Part shown: piece by piece, positions 43,256-52,593 of the stretch
How the letters are laid out: the number at the start of each line of letters is the position of its first letter
Position numbering within the stretch: the stretch's first letter is position 1
From: Burkholderia sp. OK233
Lineage (GTDB): Bacteria > Pseudomonadota > Gammaproteobacteria > Burkholderiales > Burkholderiaceae
Direction of reading: 5' to 3'
DNA length: 64,000 nucleotides
Assembly (NCBI RefSeq): GCF_900230185.1
Contig: NZ_OCSR01000002.1
Span: forward strand, 1,302,001-1,366,000
The notes under the pieces: generated by a model
The model's database searches: none
What the model saw: only the letters and a program-made list of their open reading frames with translations
Told to the model about the DNA's origin: nothing
Made by a program: the position numbers and the translations under genes

Positions 43256-44877
43256 ACACCGCCAACCCACGGACAATCGGAACGCCAGAGCCGAAGCTCG
43301 CACAATCGCCGGCACCGCTTTCTGTACGCGTGACAGAGACACCTGTACAGCAAACGTCCGCAGAAACAAAGCTGCCACTTCGTCTCGCCGTCGGCCTGAT
43401 CGGAATGTTGCTGGCATCGCTACTGGCGATATTGAACGAACAGGTCACTGCTGTGGCGCTGACTGATATTCGCGGCGCGTTCTCGATCGGACGTGACGAC
43501 GGGACATGGCTGACCACGCTCTTCGAGGCAGCAAATGTAGCTACGATGGTATTTGCTCCGTGGTTTGGGATGACGTTCACGCTGAAGCGATTCACGATCG
43601 GCGCCGTGCTGGCCGTGATGTTTCTTGGATTCCTGTGTCCCTTTGCGCCGAACCTGCATACGCTTTATGTATTGCGTGCGCTGCAGGGCGTGGCCGGCGG
43701 ATGTCTGCCGCCGATGTTGATCATCGTGGCGCTTCGTTATCTACCACCGAAAATCAAGTTATACGGACTCGCAGGTTATGCGCTGACCGCGACCTTCGGC
43801 CCGGCGCTCGGCACGCCGCTCGCAGCCTTGTGGACTGAATACGTTGGTTGGCAAATGGCCTTCTGGCAAATCGTGCCGCTTGGTTTAGTGAGCTGCGTGG
43901 CCATTTACAAGGGACTTCCGGCAGATCCCACCAAACTTGAACGGTTCCGTTTGTTTAACTGGAGCGGATTCATACTGGGGTACCCCGCTATAGCCATGCT
44001 CGTCATTGGCCTTCTGCAGGGGGACCGCCTTGACTGGTTGAATTCCACGTTTATCTCCACGATGTTTTATGGCGGGGCGCTGTTGTTCGTAGCGTTCCTT
44101 GTCAACGAGTGGTTTCATCCGCTGCCGTTTTTCAAACTGCAACTGCTGTCTCGCCGGAACTTCGCGCACGGGCTCCTGACACTGGTAGGCGCAGTTTTGC
44201 TGCTGGTGGGCGTTGCCGCCATACCCGGCCAGTATCTCGCACAGATTCACGGTTACAGGCCGCTGCAAACCACGCCGCTGTCTTTGCTGGTCGCCATTCC
44301 ACTATTGATTGCGCTGCCTGCGACCGCCGCCGTCCTGAACCTCCGGCAGGTCGACCACCGCTGGGTCATGGCCATTGGACTTTCGCTGATGGCCACCTCC
44401 TGCTTCATGGGGAGTTTCATGACCTCCGAGTGGATTCGCGAGAACTTCTACTGGCTTCAGTCGTTACAGATCGTTGCGCAACCGATGGTGATCATGGGGA
44501 TTCTGATGGGCGTAACGACAGGCTTGCCGTCAACGGAAGGCCCGTTTGCTTCGGCCATGTTCAACACGCTCAAAACGTTTACTGGCGCTGCGGCAACCGG
44601 CCTAATCGAAGGGCTGGGTACTACGCGCGTGCATTTTCATTCGAGCATGCTCGTGGACCGTTTAGGCAACAACACGTTGGTTACGGGCCAAAGCATCGAT
44701 GCAGTTCATGGTCTCGGCGAACTCGCTCATCGAATCCACGAGCAGGCTGTAGTACTGACATCGGCGGATCTCTATCGCGTGATGGCAGCTATCGCCGTCG
44801 CCTTTCTTTTCGTTATTCCGGTGTTACCCGTGCGCATTTATCCGCCATGGAGTACTACGCCGCCCTCTTCCCGCTAG
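43252..44877 (+). CDS. MFS drug:proton antiporter, DHA2 (EmrB-like) type (pump 2)
   Basis: An inner-membrane exporter of 541 residues with about fourteen hydrophobic segments after a 40-residue cytoplasmic start. The first span includes MLLASLLAILNEQVTAVALT, followed by GRDDGTWLTTLFEAANVATM; the loop motif YVLRALQGVAGGCLPPMLII and the helix-5 type GPALGTPLAALW are those of the DHA2 group. It should work with the adaptor and outer-membrane factor encoded right behind it. The ATG overlaps the ABM-gene stop (ATGA), and twelve bases separate it from the adaptor. Confidence 0.9.
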   Translation: MNTANPRTIGTPEPKLAQSPAPLSVRVTETPVQQTSAETKLPLRLAVGLIGMLLASLLAILNEQVTAVALTDIRGAFSIGRDDGTWLTTLFEAANVATMVFAPWFGMTFTLKRFTIGAVLAVMFLGFLCPFAPNLHTLYVLRALQGVAGGCLPPMLIIVALRYLPPKIKLYGLAGYALTATFGPALGTPLAALWTEYVGWQMAFWQIVPLGLVSCVAIYKGLPADPTKLERFRLFNWSGFILGYPAIAMLVIGLLQGDRLDWLNSTFISTMFYGGALLFVAFLVNEWFHPLPFFKLQLLSRRNFAHGLLTLVGAVLLLVGVAAIPGQYLAQIHGYRPLQTTPLSLLVAIPLLIALPATAAVLNLRQVDHRWVMAIGLSLMATSCFMGSFMTSEWIRENFYWLQSLQIVAQPMVIMGILMGVTTGLPSTEGPFASAMFNTLKTFTGAAATGLIEGLGTTRVHFHSSMLVDRLGNNTLVTGQSIDAVHGLGELAHRIHEQAVVLTSADLYRVMAAIAVAFLFVIPVLPVRIYPPWSTTPPSSR

Positions 44878-44889
44878 GCGGAGATAGAT

Positions 44890-45966
44890 ATGTCATCCGT
44901 TACCCGATTTTCTCCCAAAACAATTCGTCTTGCCGCGTATGTGGGCATACTCGCCGTCGCCGTATTGGCTGGTACAAGGCTATTTGCCAACTCGAATAGC
45001 GAGACCACAAACGATGCCTATGTGACGGCCGATTTCACGCTGGTAGCACCACGCGTAGCTGGCCAACTGTCAGAGGTACTCGTAGAAGACAACCAGCAGG
45101 TGAAAGCTGGACAATTGCTGGTGCGTATCGATGACCGCGACTTCCGCGCCGCACTGATGAGTGCGCAAGCGGACGTGGCGGCAGCAACCGCATCGGTCGC
45201 GAACTACGATGCCGAGATCGCACGGCAGCCCGCGCTCGTCGATCAGGCGCGTGCCACGCTTCGCTCAGATGCAGCTGCACTCGAATTTGCGCGAGCGAAC
45301 GCCTCGCGCTACCAGAATCTCTCGGAAGCCGGCGCGGGAACAACGCAGGAGCAACAGCATGCTACGAGCGCGCTTGCCGAGCAACTCGCGCAGCAGTCCC
45401 GCGACCAGGCCGTTTTCGTGGCAACTGAGCAGAACCTCGACGTTCTGCGTACCCAGCGCAACAAGGCTGCGGGCGCGTTGGCGCACGCCGAGGCCGCTCT
45501 CGAGCAGGCAAAACTCAACCTGTCCTATACGGAGATTCGCGCACCCGTCGACGGTAAGGTTGGACGACGTTCGGCGCGGGTCGGCGCGTTCGTTACACCC
45601 GGCGCTCCCCTGCTCGCGATCGTCCCGCTGTCGGATGCCTATATCGTCGCCAACTTTCAGGAAAACCAGCTCGCCAGAATGCGACCCGACGACACCGTGC
45701 GTATCAAAGTGGACAGCTTTCCCGGCGAGGTGATCAAAGGGCATGTCGATAGTCTTGCCCCCGCTACAGGCGTGAGCTTCGCGCCTGTAGCGCCCGACAA
45801 CGCAACGGGCAACTTCACCAAGGTCGTCCAGCGCGTGCCTGTGAAGATCACCATCGACCGCGGACAACACGCCGCGTCTGTGCTGAGCGTGGGACTTTCT
45901 GTCGAAACGGAGGTCGCCGTCGGCAAGCGTGCCGATACGCGGACAGAAGGAGTCGACAAAAAATGA
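44890..45966 (+). CDS. HlyD-family adaptor, EmrA-like (pump 2)
   Basis: A membrane-fusion protein of 358 residues with one N-terminal membrane segment (about residues 15-33), the lipoyl-half FTLVAPRVAGQLSEVLVEDN, a long coiled-coil hairpin (about residues 85-205, rich in Ala, Gln and Arg) and the return strand IRAPVDGKVGRRSARVGAFV. It connects the EmrB-like pump to the outer-membrane factor. A ribosome site (GGCGGAGA) precedes it. Its stop overlaps the start of the outer-membrane factor by four bases. Confidence 0.91.
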   Translation: MSSVTRFSPKTIRLAAYVGILAVAVLAGTRLFANSNSETTNDAYVTADFTLVAPRVAGQLSEVLVEDNQQVKAGQLLVRIDDRDFRAALMSAQADVAAATASVANYDAEIARQPALVDQARATLRSDAAALEFARANASRYQNLSEAGAGTTQEQQHATSALAEQLAQQSRDQAVFVATEQNLDVLRTQRNKAAGALAHAEAALEQAKLNLSYTEIRAPVDGKVGRRSARVGAFVTPGAPLLAIVPLSDAYIVANFQENQLARMRPDDTVRIKVDSFPGEVIKGHVDSLAPATGVSFAPVAPDNATGNFTKVVQRVPVKITIDRGQHAASVLSVGLSVETEVAVGKRADTRTEGVDKK

Positions 45967-47501
45967 ATGCGAGCGAATTCTCCCTCCGCGAGTTAGCGCT
46001 GTTTATCCTGGCGTGCCTCGTGATGACCGGCTGTACTGTCGGCCCGAACTTCGAACGCCCGCAGACAACTACGCCCGACGTGTTTAACCGTACCCAGTCT
46101 GCGCAAGCACCCAGCAAGGCAATCGAATCCGAATTCAGTCCGGAATGGTGGAAGCTGTTTAACGATCCCCTGCTGGACTCACTTGAACAACAACTGGCGG
46201 ACGCAAACCTCGACGTGGCGGCAGCGTCGGCACGTCTGCGGCAAAGCCGGGCCGAGCAACGGATCGCCGGTGCCGAAGAATATCCGACGCTGGATGGCGC
46301 CGCATCCTATGACCGCGAGCGCGGAAGTCCGAACGGTATTCTGTCATTGCTCGGCGCCACCCCGACGGGAAGCCAGGCGCAGTCGGCTTCGGGCGGCACG
46401 CCGCTTGGCGTCGCACCGTTGCCGGGCTCCAAGGGCTCGCCAGCTTACAACCTCTACCAGTTCGGTTTCGATGCATCATGGGAACTCGACATCTGGGGTC
46501 GGGCTCGACGTGGTGTCGAGGCTGCGACGGCGCTGTCCGATGCCTCATACGAGGACCGCAACGCGATTCTATTGTCCGCACGAGCCGAACTCGCGCGAGA
46601 CTATATTCAGTTGCGTGACACGCAGGCTCTCCTTCAGATCGCGAAGCAGAACCTTGAAATCGCCCACGACGCTACGAGGCTCACGCAAACCCGGGTGCAT
46701 GAGGGCGTCACTACGGACCTGGACGTGGCCAACGCGATGGCGCAGGCAGAGTCGATCGAAAGCCTGATCCCCACGCTTGAATCGCGTTGCGAGACAACGA
46801 TCAATGCGATTGGCGTGCTACTGGCCATGGAACCGGGCGCGCTACAGCAAACGCTCGGCGAGCCGCACGATGTGCCGGCGCTGCCTGACCAGGTGCCCAT
46901 CGGATTTCCCTCGGAGCTGGTGCAGCGCAGACCCGACATCAGAAAAGCAGGGGCTCAACTGCACGCGGCCACGGCGACGATCGGCATGGCCAAAGCCGAC
47001 TTCTATCCACGCATATCGCTGAACGGCAGCGCGGGGTTCCAGAGCCTTCAGCTCTCGAATCTCGCCGACTGGGCGTCCGGCCAGTTTGTCGTCGGACCGT
47101 CAATCACGCTTCCCATATTCGAAGGCGGGCGCCTCAAGGGAACACTTCATTTGCGCGAAGCACAACAGCAGGAGGCGGCGATTGTCTACAAACGTACCGT
47201 ACTCGAGGCGTGGCGAGAAGTGGACGACGCGCTCGTCGTCTATGACGCTGAACAGCGGCGCCGCGATCGCCTGACGGCGGTGGTGAGCCTGAACCAGCGT
47301 GCGCTGTCGATTGCGCAGCAACGGTACAAGGCAGGCGCGGTCGATTTTCTCGACGTACTTAACGTGCAGAAACAGTTGCTCGACGCAGAGAGCAAGCTTG
47401 AGCAAAGCAGGGCCGACGCCGACGCCAATCTGATCACGCTATGCAAGGTGCTCGGCGGCGGGTGGGCGTCAACCTATGCCAAACAGGACGGTATTCATTG
47501 A
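45963..47501 (+). CDS. Outer-membrane efflux lipoprotein (pump 2)
   Basis: A TolC-like channel of 512 residues. A lipoprotein signal ends in VMTGC (Cys24), followed by TVGPNFERPQ, and the second half carries ELVQRRPDIRKAGAQLHAAT. A loop of about 45 Gly/Ser/Pro-rich residues around 120-155 (LGATPTGSQAQSASGGT region) is longer than usual. Translationally coupled to the adaptor, it completes a tripartite EmrAB-type exporter. No terminator is obvious after it. Confidence 0.9.
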   Translation: MNASEFSLRELALFILACLVMTGCTVGPNFERPQTTTPDVFNRTQSAQAPSKAIESEFSPEWWKLFNDPLLDSLEQQLADANLDVAAASARLRQSRAEQRIAGAEEYPTLDGAASYDRERGSPNGILSLLGATPTGSQAQSASGGTPLGVAPLPGSKGSPAYNLYQFGFDASWELDIWGRARRGVEAATALSDASYEDRNAILLSARAELARDYIQLRDTQALLQIAKQNLEIAHDATRLTQTRVHEGVTTDLDVANAMAQAESIESLIPTLESRCETTINAIGVLLAMEPGALQQTLGEPHDVPALPDQVPIGFPSELVQRRPDIRKAGAQLHAATATIGMAKADFYPRISLNGSAGFQSLQLSNLADWASGQFVVGPSITLPIFEGGRLKGTLHLREAQQQEAAIVYKRTVLEAWREVDDALVVYDAEQRRRDRLTAVVSLNQRALSIAQQRYKAGAVDFLDVLNVQKQLLDAESKLEQSRADADANLITLCKVLGGGWASTYAKQDGIH

Positions 47502-48192
47502 CGTAGTTTCGCCTCTTCGTCAGCGGTCAGTTCCGTCAGCGCCAAATCTGTTACGCACATACTGCCTTCGTTGAGGTCCGCCTTGTCGCTGAAACCGAGC
47601 GGCGCGGACCTCGTCTTGAACTTCTGCGCAAATAATTTCAATAAGCTTTCATCGCGTATTCCCGCTCGCTGCGACCACCACCCAAAGAAAACCCCCACGA
47701 TCAACCGTTCGTTAGCGCAAGCTGCGGGCCGAAAGACACGCGACGGAGTGTTTCAGATCCCAACATGTATCACTCCGGTAACTCAAGCCTTGCGCGCCCC
47801 TGGTACATTGATGCCATGGCTCGTCTCCATTGTTGTCCACCCGCTTCCACCAAGGCGAACATGAGCAACACACGGCCTGTCAGCAGGGCCCTCGCGGCCG
47901 TCGGCGATTCGCCGCACGCACTATTCCGCGGGAGCACCTTGATAAAACGTTACCGCCAATTACGAAGTGCGTTCATCCTCACGGATCCAGTCACCAAGCC
48001 GTAACATCGCCCTGCGCCGGCCACGACGTCATGCACTTTACGCAGACCGCTTTGCTTGCAATTAGCTAACAGCAGTCCAAACGGTCGTTGGGTTGTGACA
48101 ACGCACGAGAACCATGGCATGTTCCCAACATCCCGGCAGAGAATGACTCCCCGTCCGACTATCAACGGCAGCATCTGTTTTCGGAGATACCT
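47502..48192. other. Gap between pump 2 and pump 3 operons
   Basis: About 690 bases without a supported gene. Short frames exist on both strands, including one of 69 codons on the minus strand that overlaps the end of the preceding gene (47495-47704), but none has a family signature or good ribosome site. The region should hold the mdtABC promoter near 48000-48180. No strong palindrome was noticed. Confidence 0.4.
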
Positions 48193-49446
48193 ATGAGCGA
48201 AGCCGTGTCCAGGCAACCCAAGCGCTCCCGACGCGGGCTCATTCTGTTTGCGGTTGTCGTGCTGGCGCTAGTCGCGCTTGTCGTTGTCCACCTTTTGACC
48301 CAGAAGAAACCCACGCGCGACGTCGCACCTATCGTCGTCACCGTGGCGAGCGCCACACTCGGTTCCATGCCAGTCACGTTGAGCGAACTCGGCACGGTCA
48401 CGCCGACCGCCACCGTGACCGTGCTGCCGCAGTTAAGCGGCTACCTCACGGCCGTCGGGTACCACGAAGGCCAGGAAGTACAGAAAGGCCAGTTCCTCGC
48501 CCAGATCGATCCGCGCCAGTACCAGATCAGCAAGCAGCAGGCTCAGGCGACACTCGCCAAAGACCGCGCGACGCTGGCCCAGGCGCGGGCCGATCTGGTC
48601 CGCTTCACGCAGTTGAACGAGCGCAAGTCGATCGCCCAGCAGACCTTTGCGGATCAGCAATTCCTGGTGCAGCAGGACGAGGCTGCAGTCCAGGCCGATC
48701 TCGCCAACATCGCCCAGTTCGACCTCGACCTGACCTATTGCCGCATCACCGCGCCGGTCGCCGGCAAGGTCGGCCTGCGCCTGGTGGACCCGGGCAACTA
48801 CGTGACGGCGTCATCGTCGACGGGGATTGTCGTCATCACCACCATCAAGCCGACTACCGTGCAGTTCACGGTGCCGCAAGACGCGCTGGCCTCCATCGTG
48901 CAGCGCCTGAATGGCGGCGCTACCTTGCCGGTCACCGCCTATTCCAGCGACAACGCGCGCGAGGTCGCCACAGGCGCGCTTTACGCCGTCAGCAACCAGA
49001 TGGCCACGTCGACCGGCACCGTCACCTTACGCGCCACTTTCGCCAATGAGGACGAAGCGCTGTTCCCCAACGAGTTCGTCAACGTCAAGTTGCTGGTCGA
49101 TACGATGCAGAATGCCGTGCTGGTGCCGACCCCCGCCGTGCAAACCGGCGCGCCGGGCGACTTCGTCTATCTGGTCAACGCCAACAACACCGTCTCGGTA
49201 CACAAGGTCAAGCTCGGCCCGAGCGATGGTAAGAACACGGTCATCCTGTCCGGCCTCTCCCAGGGCAACCAGGTGGTCACGGACGGCACAGACCGCCTGA
49301 ACGACGGCGCCAAAATCGAGGCGGCCAAGCTGAAGCCCGCAGCGGCCGGTCCATCGGCCAGCGGCGCAGCCGCGCAGCCTGCTACCTCCGAACCCGCTGC
49401 TGCGTCCGCGCCAGCACCGGCTTCGGCCACTGCTGCTTCGTCGTAG
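48193..49446 (+). CDS. mdtA: RND efflux periplasmic adaptor, MdtA-like (pump 3)
   Basis: A membrane-fusion protein of 417 residues with an N-terminal anchor (LILFAVVVLALVALVVVHLL, about residues 15-35), SELGTVTPTATVTVLPQLSG and YHEGQEVQKGQFLAQIDPRQ of the lipoyl half, a coiled-coil hairpin, and ITAPVAGKVGLRLVDPGNYV. It links the two RND pumps MdtB and MdtC to the outer-membrane channel. The Ala/Pro/Ser-rich last 35 residues are extra. It leads a tight four-gene operon; 15 bases separate it from mdtB. Confidence 0.9.
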   Translation: MSEAVSRQPKRSRRGLILFAVVVLALVALVVVHLLTQKKPTRDVAPIVVTVASATLGSMPVTLSELGTVTPTATVTVLPQLSGYLTAVGYHEGQEVQKGQFLAQIDPRQYQISKQQAQATLAKDRATLAQARADLVRFTQLNERKSIAQQTFADQQFLVQQDEAAVQADLANIAQFDLDLTYCRITAPVAGKVGLRLVDPGNYVTASSSTGIVVITTIKPTTVQFTVPQDALASIVQRLNGGATLPVTAYSSDNAREVATGALYAVSNQMATSTGTVTLRATFANEDEALFPNEFVNVKLLVDTMQNAVLVPTPAVQTGAPGDFVYLVNANNTVSVHKVKLGPSDGKNTVILSGLSQGNQVVTDGTDRLNDGAKIEAAKLKPAAAGPSASGAAAQPATSEPAAASAPAPASATAASS

Positions 49447-49461
49447 CAGGCTCACGCGCCG

Positions 49462-52400
49462 ATGAACATTTCCCGTCTGTTTATTCTTCGACCGGTAGCC
49501 ACGCTGCTGCTGATGATCGCCCTCGTGCTGGTGGGCCTCGTCGCCATGCGCGTGCTGCCGGTTTCGTCGCTGCCCAACGTCGACTATCCGACCATCCAGG
49601 TGCAGACGTTCTATCCGGGCGCGAGCCCGGACGTGATGGCCACCACGGTCACGGCGCCACTTGAAGTGCAGTTGGGCGAGATCCCCGGCTTGCAACAGAT
49701 GACGTCTTATAGCTCGGACGGCGCGTCGGTCATCACCCTGCAATTCGATCTGTCGCTGAACCTCGACATCGCCGAGCAGAACGTCCAGCAGGCCATCAAC
49801 GCCTCCAACAGCTACCTGCCCTCCGGTCTGCCGGCGCCGCCGACGTATGCCAAGGTCAATCCGGCCGACCAGCCGATCCTGACGCTCGCGGTCACGTCGA
49901 AATCGATGTCGCTGACCCAGCTTGAAGACGTTGCCAACAACCGTCTCGGCACCAAGATTTCCGAGGTGTCGGGCGTGGGCGTGGTCACGACGAGCGGCGG
50001 CAATGTGCCGGCCATCCGCGTCGAAGCGGACCCGCACAAGCTGGCCGCCTACGGACTGAACATCGACGATCTGCGCACGCTGCTCAGCTATGTCAACGTC
50101 AGTCAGCCGAAGGGCAATTTCGACGGCCCGGACCTCGATTACACGATCAACGGCAACGACCAGATCACCGATCCGAAGGACTACCTGGACACGGTAATCG
50201 CCTACCAGAACGGCGCCCCGGTGTTCATGCGTGACGTCGCCCGGGTCAGTCAGGCCGCCCAGGACGTCGAGCGCGGCGCCTGGTACAACGGCTCGCCGGC
50301 CATCGTGCTCAACGTGCAGCGGCAACCGGGCGCGAACGTGATCGCGACGGTCAACCAGATCATGAAGCAACTGCCGCAACTCGAATCCACGCTGCCGGCC
50401 GGCATGAAAGTGACCGTGGTGTCGGACACCACGGGTGTGATCCGCTCGTCGGTCTCCGACGCGGCGTTCGAACTGATTCTCGCCATCGTGCTGGTGGTAG
50501 CGGTGATCTTCGTGTTCCTGCGCAACGTGCCCGCCACGCTCATTCCGAGCATATCAGTGCCGGTGTCGCTGATCGGCACCCTGGCTGTCATGTACCAGTT
50601 GAACTACTCGATCGACAACCTCTCGCTGATGGCGCTCATCATCGCCACCGGCTTCGTGGTCGACGACTCGATCGTGATGATCGAGAACATCGTGCGTTAT
50701 CTGGAGGAAGGCAAGAGACCGCTCGAAGCCGCGCTGGAAGGCGCGGGCCAGATCGGCTTCACGATTCTGTCGCTGACCATCTCGCTGATTGCCGTGCTGA
50801 TTCCGCTGCTCTTCATGGGCGGCGTGATCGGGCGTCTGTTCAGCGAATTCGCGGTGACGCTTGCCGTCACCATCGTGATCTCCGCAATCGTGTCGCTGAC
50901 CGTAGTGCCGATGCTCTGTGCGCGCATGTTGCGCGCACAGGCCGATCGTCATCCGAGTCGCTTTGAGCGGATCAGCGAGGGCCTGTTCGACAAAACGCTC
51001 GGCGCCTATGAGCGCGGGCTGCGCTGGGTGCTGGATCACCAGGTGCTGACGCTCGTGGTGGCCGTCGGTACGGTCGTGCTGACCGGCATCCTGTACGTGG
51101 TGATTCCGAAGGGCCTCTTTCCGGTGCAGGACGTCGGCGTGATCGAGGGTATTAGCGTGGCCGACAACTCGGTGTCGTACGCCGCCATGGTGAACCGCCA
51201 GGGCGCGCTCGCCGACGCGATCCTGAAAGACCCGGATGTCACTTCGCTGACCTCCTACGTGGGTATCGACGGCACGAACTCGACGCTGAACAATGGCCGC
51301 TTCCTGATCAATCTTCGCGACCGCGACAAGCGTTCCGACACGGCGCAAGAAGTGGCCCGGCGTCTGCAACAGGAAGTCGCCAATGTGCCGGGCATCAAGC
51401 TCTACATGCAGCCCGAGCAGGATCTGACGCTCGACACGACGGTCTCGCCGAACCAGTACAGCTTCGTGCTGCGCGGACCGAGCCAGCAGGCGTTCCAGAA
51501 GTACGTGCCGGAACTGATAGCGAAGCTGAAGCAGATTCCGTCGCTTGCCGACGTGCAAAGCGACATGAATACCGACGGCCTCAGCGTGAACGTCGAAGTC
51601 AACCGGCAGTTGGCGGCGCGCTTCGGCATTACGCCCGCGACGATCGACAACGCGCTGTACGACGCGCTCGGCCAGCGGATCGTCTCGACCATCTTCGAGC
51701 AGTCGAACCAGTACCGCGTGATTCTCGTCGCCAAACCGGAATCGTTGCCGAACGTGCAGTCGATCGGCAACCTGTATCTGCCGAGTCAGACCAGCAGCAC
51801 GGGCCAGGTGCCGCTGTCGGGCATCGCGAAGATCCAGATCACGAAGTCGCCGCTCGTGATCAGCCATCTGGCGCAGTTCCCATCGGTCACCATCTCGTTC
51901 AACCTCGCGAAAGATGCGTCGTTGAGCACCGCCGTCAAGGCCGTCCATCAAGCCGAACAGTCGGTGAACCTGCCACCGTCGATCACCTCGTCGCTGCAGG
52001 GCGCGGCCCAGGCATTCGAAGATTCGCTGTCGAGCGAAGTCTATCTGCTGATCGCGGCGCTGGTGGCGGTGTATATCGTGCTCGGCGTGCTTTATGAGAG
52101 CTTCATTCATCCGGTCACGATTCTGTCCACGCTGCCCTCGGCGGGTATCGGCGCGCTGCTCGCGCTGATGATCGCCGGCAGCGACCTGGATGTGATCGGC
52201 ATTATCGGTATCGTGCTGCTCATCGGTATCGTCAAGAAGAACGCCATCATGATGGTGGACTTCGCGCTGGACGCTGAACGAAATCACGGCAAGCCGCCGC
52301 GCGAGGCGATCTTCGAGGCTTCGCTGCTGCGTTTCCGCCCGATCCTGATGACGACCCTCGCCGCCATGCTCGGCGCGCTGCCGATGCTGCTCGGCAGCGG

Positions 52401-52593
52401 CACGGGTTCGGAATTGCGCCGGCCGCTGGGTCTCGCGATCATCGGCGGTCTGACGCTGAGCCAGGTGCTGACGCTCTTCACCACGCCCGTGATCTATCTG
52501 TTCTTCGACAGAATGGCCGAGCGTACGAGACGCTGGCGCAACCGCAATAAACCGGAAAATTCGCCTCCAGGCGGTACGGAGGAAACGCCTTGA
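49462..52593 (+). CDS. mdtB: RND multidrug efflux pump subunit, MdtB-like
   Basis: An inner-membrane proton antiporter of 1043 residues with the twelve-span RND layout: RLFILRPVATLLLMIALVLV at the N-terminus, a large periplasmic domain, the proton-relay pair in TGFVVDDSIVMIEN (span 4), then a second periplasmic domain, and GIVLLIGIVKKNAIMMVDFA with the relay Lys region (span 10). MdtB works as a heteromultimer with MdtC. The next gene starts at a TTG that overlaps this stop by four bases. Substrates of the E. coli homologue include novobiocin and bile salts; here unknown. Confidence 0.93.
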   Translation: MNISRLFILRPVATLLLMIALVLVGLVAMRVLPVSSLPNVDYPTIQVQTFYPGASPDVMATTVTAPLEVQLGEIPGLQQMTSYSSDGASVITLQFDLSLNLDIAEQNVQQAINASNSYLPSGLPAPPTYAKVNPADQPILTLAVTSKSMSLTQLEDVANNRLGTKISEVSGVGVVTTSGGNVPAIRVEADPHKLAAYGLNIDDLRTLLSYVNVSQPKGNFDGPDLDYTINGNDQITDPKDYLDTVIAYQNGAPVFMRDVARVSQAAQDVERGAWYNGSPAIVLNVQRQPGANVIATVNQIMKQLPQLESTLPAGMKVTVVSDTTGVIRSSVSDAAFELILAIVLVVAVIFVFLRNVPATLIPSISVPVSLIGTLAVMYQLNYSIDNLSLMALIIATGFVVDDSIVMIENIVRYLEEGKRPLEAALEGAGQIGFTILSLTISLIAVLIPLLFMGGVIGRLFSEFAVTLAVTIVISAIVSLTVVPMLCARMLRAQADRHPSRFERISEGLFDKTLGAYERGLRWVLDHQVLTLVVAVGTVVLTGILYVVIPKGLFPVQDVGVIEGISVADNSVSYAAMVNRQGALADAILKDPDVTSLTSYVGIDGTNSTLNNGRFLINLRDRDKRSDTAQEVARRLQQEVANVPGIKLYMQPEQDLTLDTTVSPNQYSFVLRGPSQQAFQKYVPELIAKLKQIPSLADVQSDMNTDGLSVNVEVNRQLAARFGITPATIDNALYDALGQRIVSTIFEQSNQYRVILVAKPESLPNVQSIGNLYLPSQTSSTGQVPLSGIAKIQITKSPLVISHLAQFPSVTISFNLAKDASLSTAVKAVHQAEQSVNLPPSITSSLQGAAQAFEDSLSSEVYLLIAALVAVYIVLGVLYESFIHPVTILSTLPSAGIGALLALMIAGSDLDVIGIIGIVLLIGIVKKNAIMMVDFALDAERNHGKPPREAIFEASLLRFRPILMTTLAAMLGALPMLLGSGTGSELRRPLGLAIIGGLTLSQVLTLFTTPVIYLFFDRMAERTRRWRNRNKPENSPPGGTEETP

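Noticed and set aside
47495..47704. A 69-codon minus-strand frame after pump 2
   Set aside because: It overlaps the end of the outer-membrane factor gene, has no ribosome site or family, and ends in a charged tail with no hydrophobic core.
50554..52287. A 577-codon minus-strand frame opposite mdtB
   Set aside because: It is the antisense of a strongly conserved RND pump and is dominated by Arg, His, Gln and Asp, with no recognisable domain.
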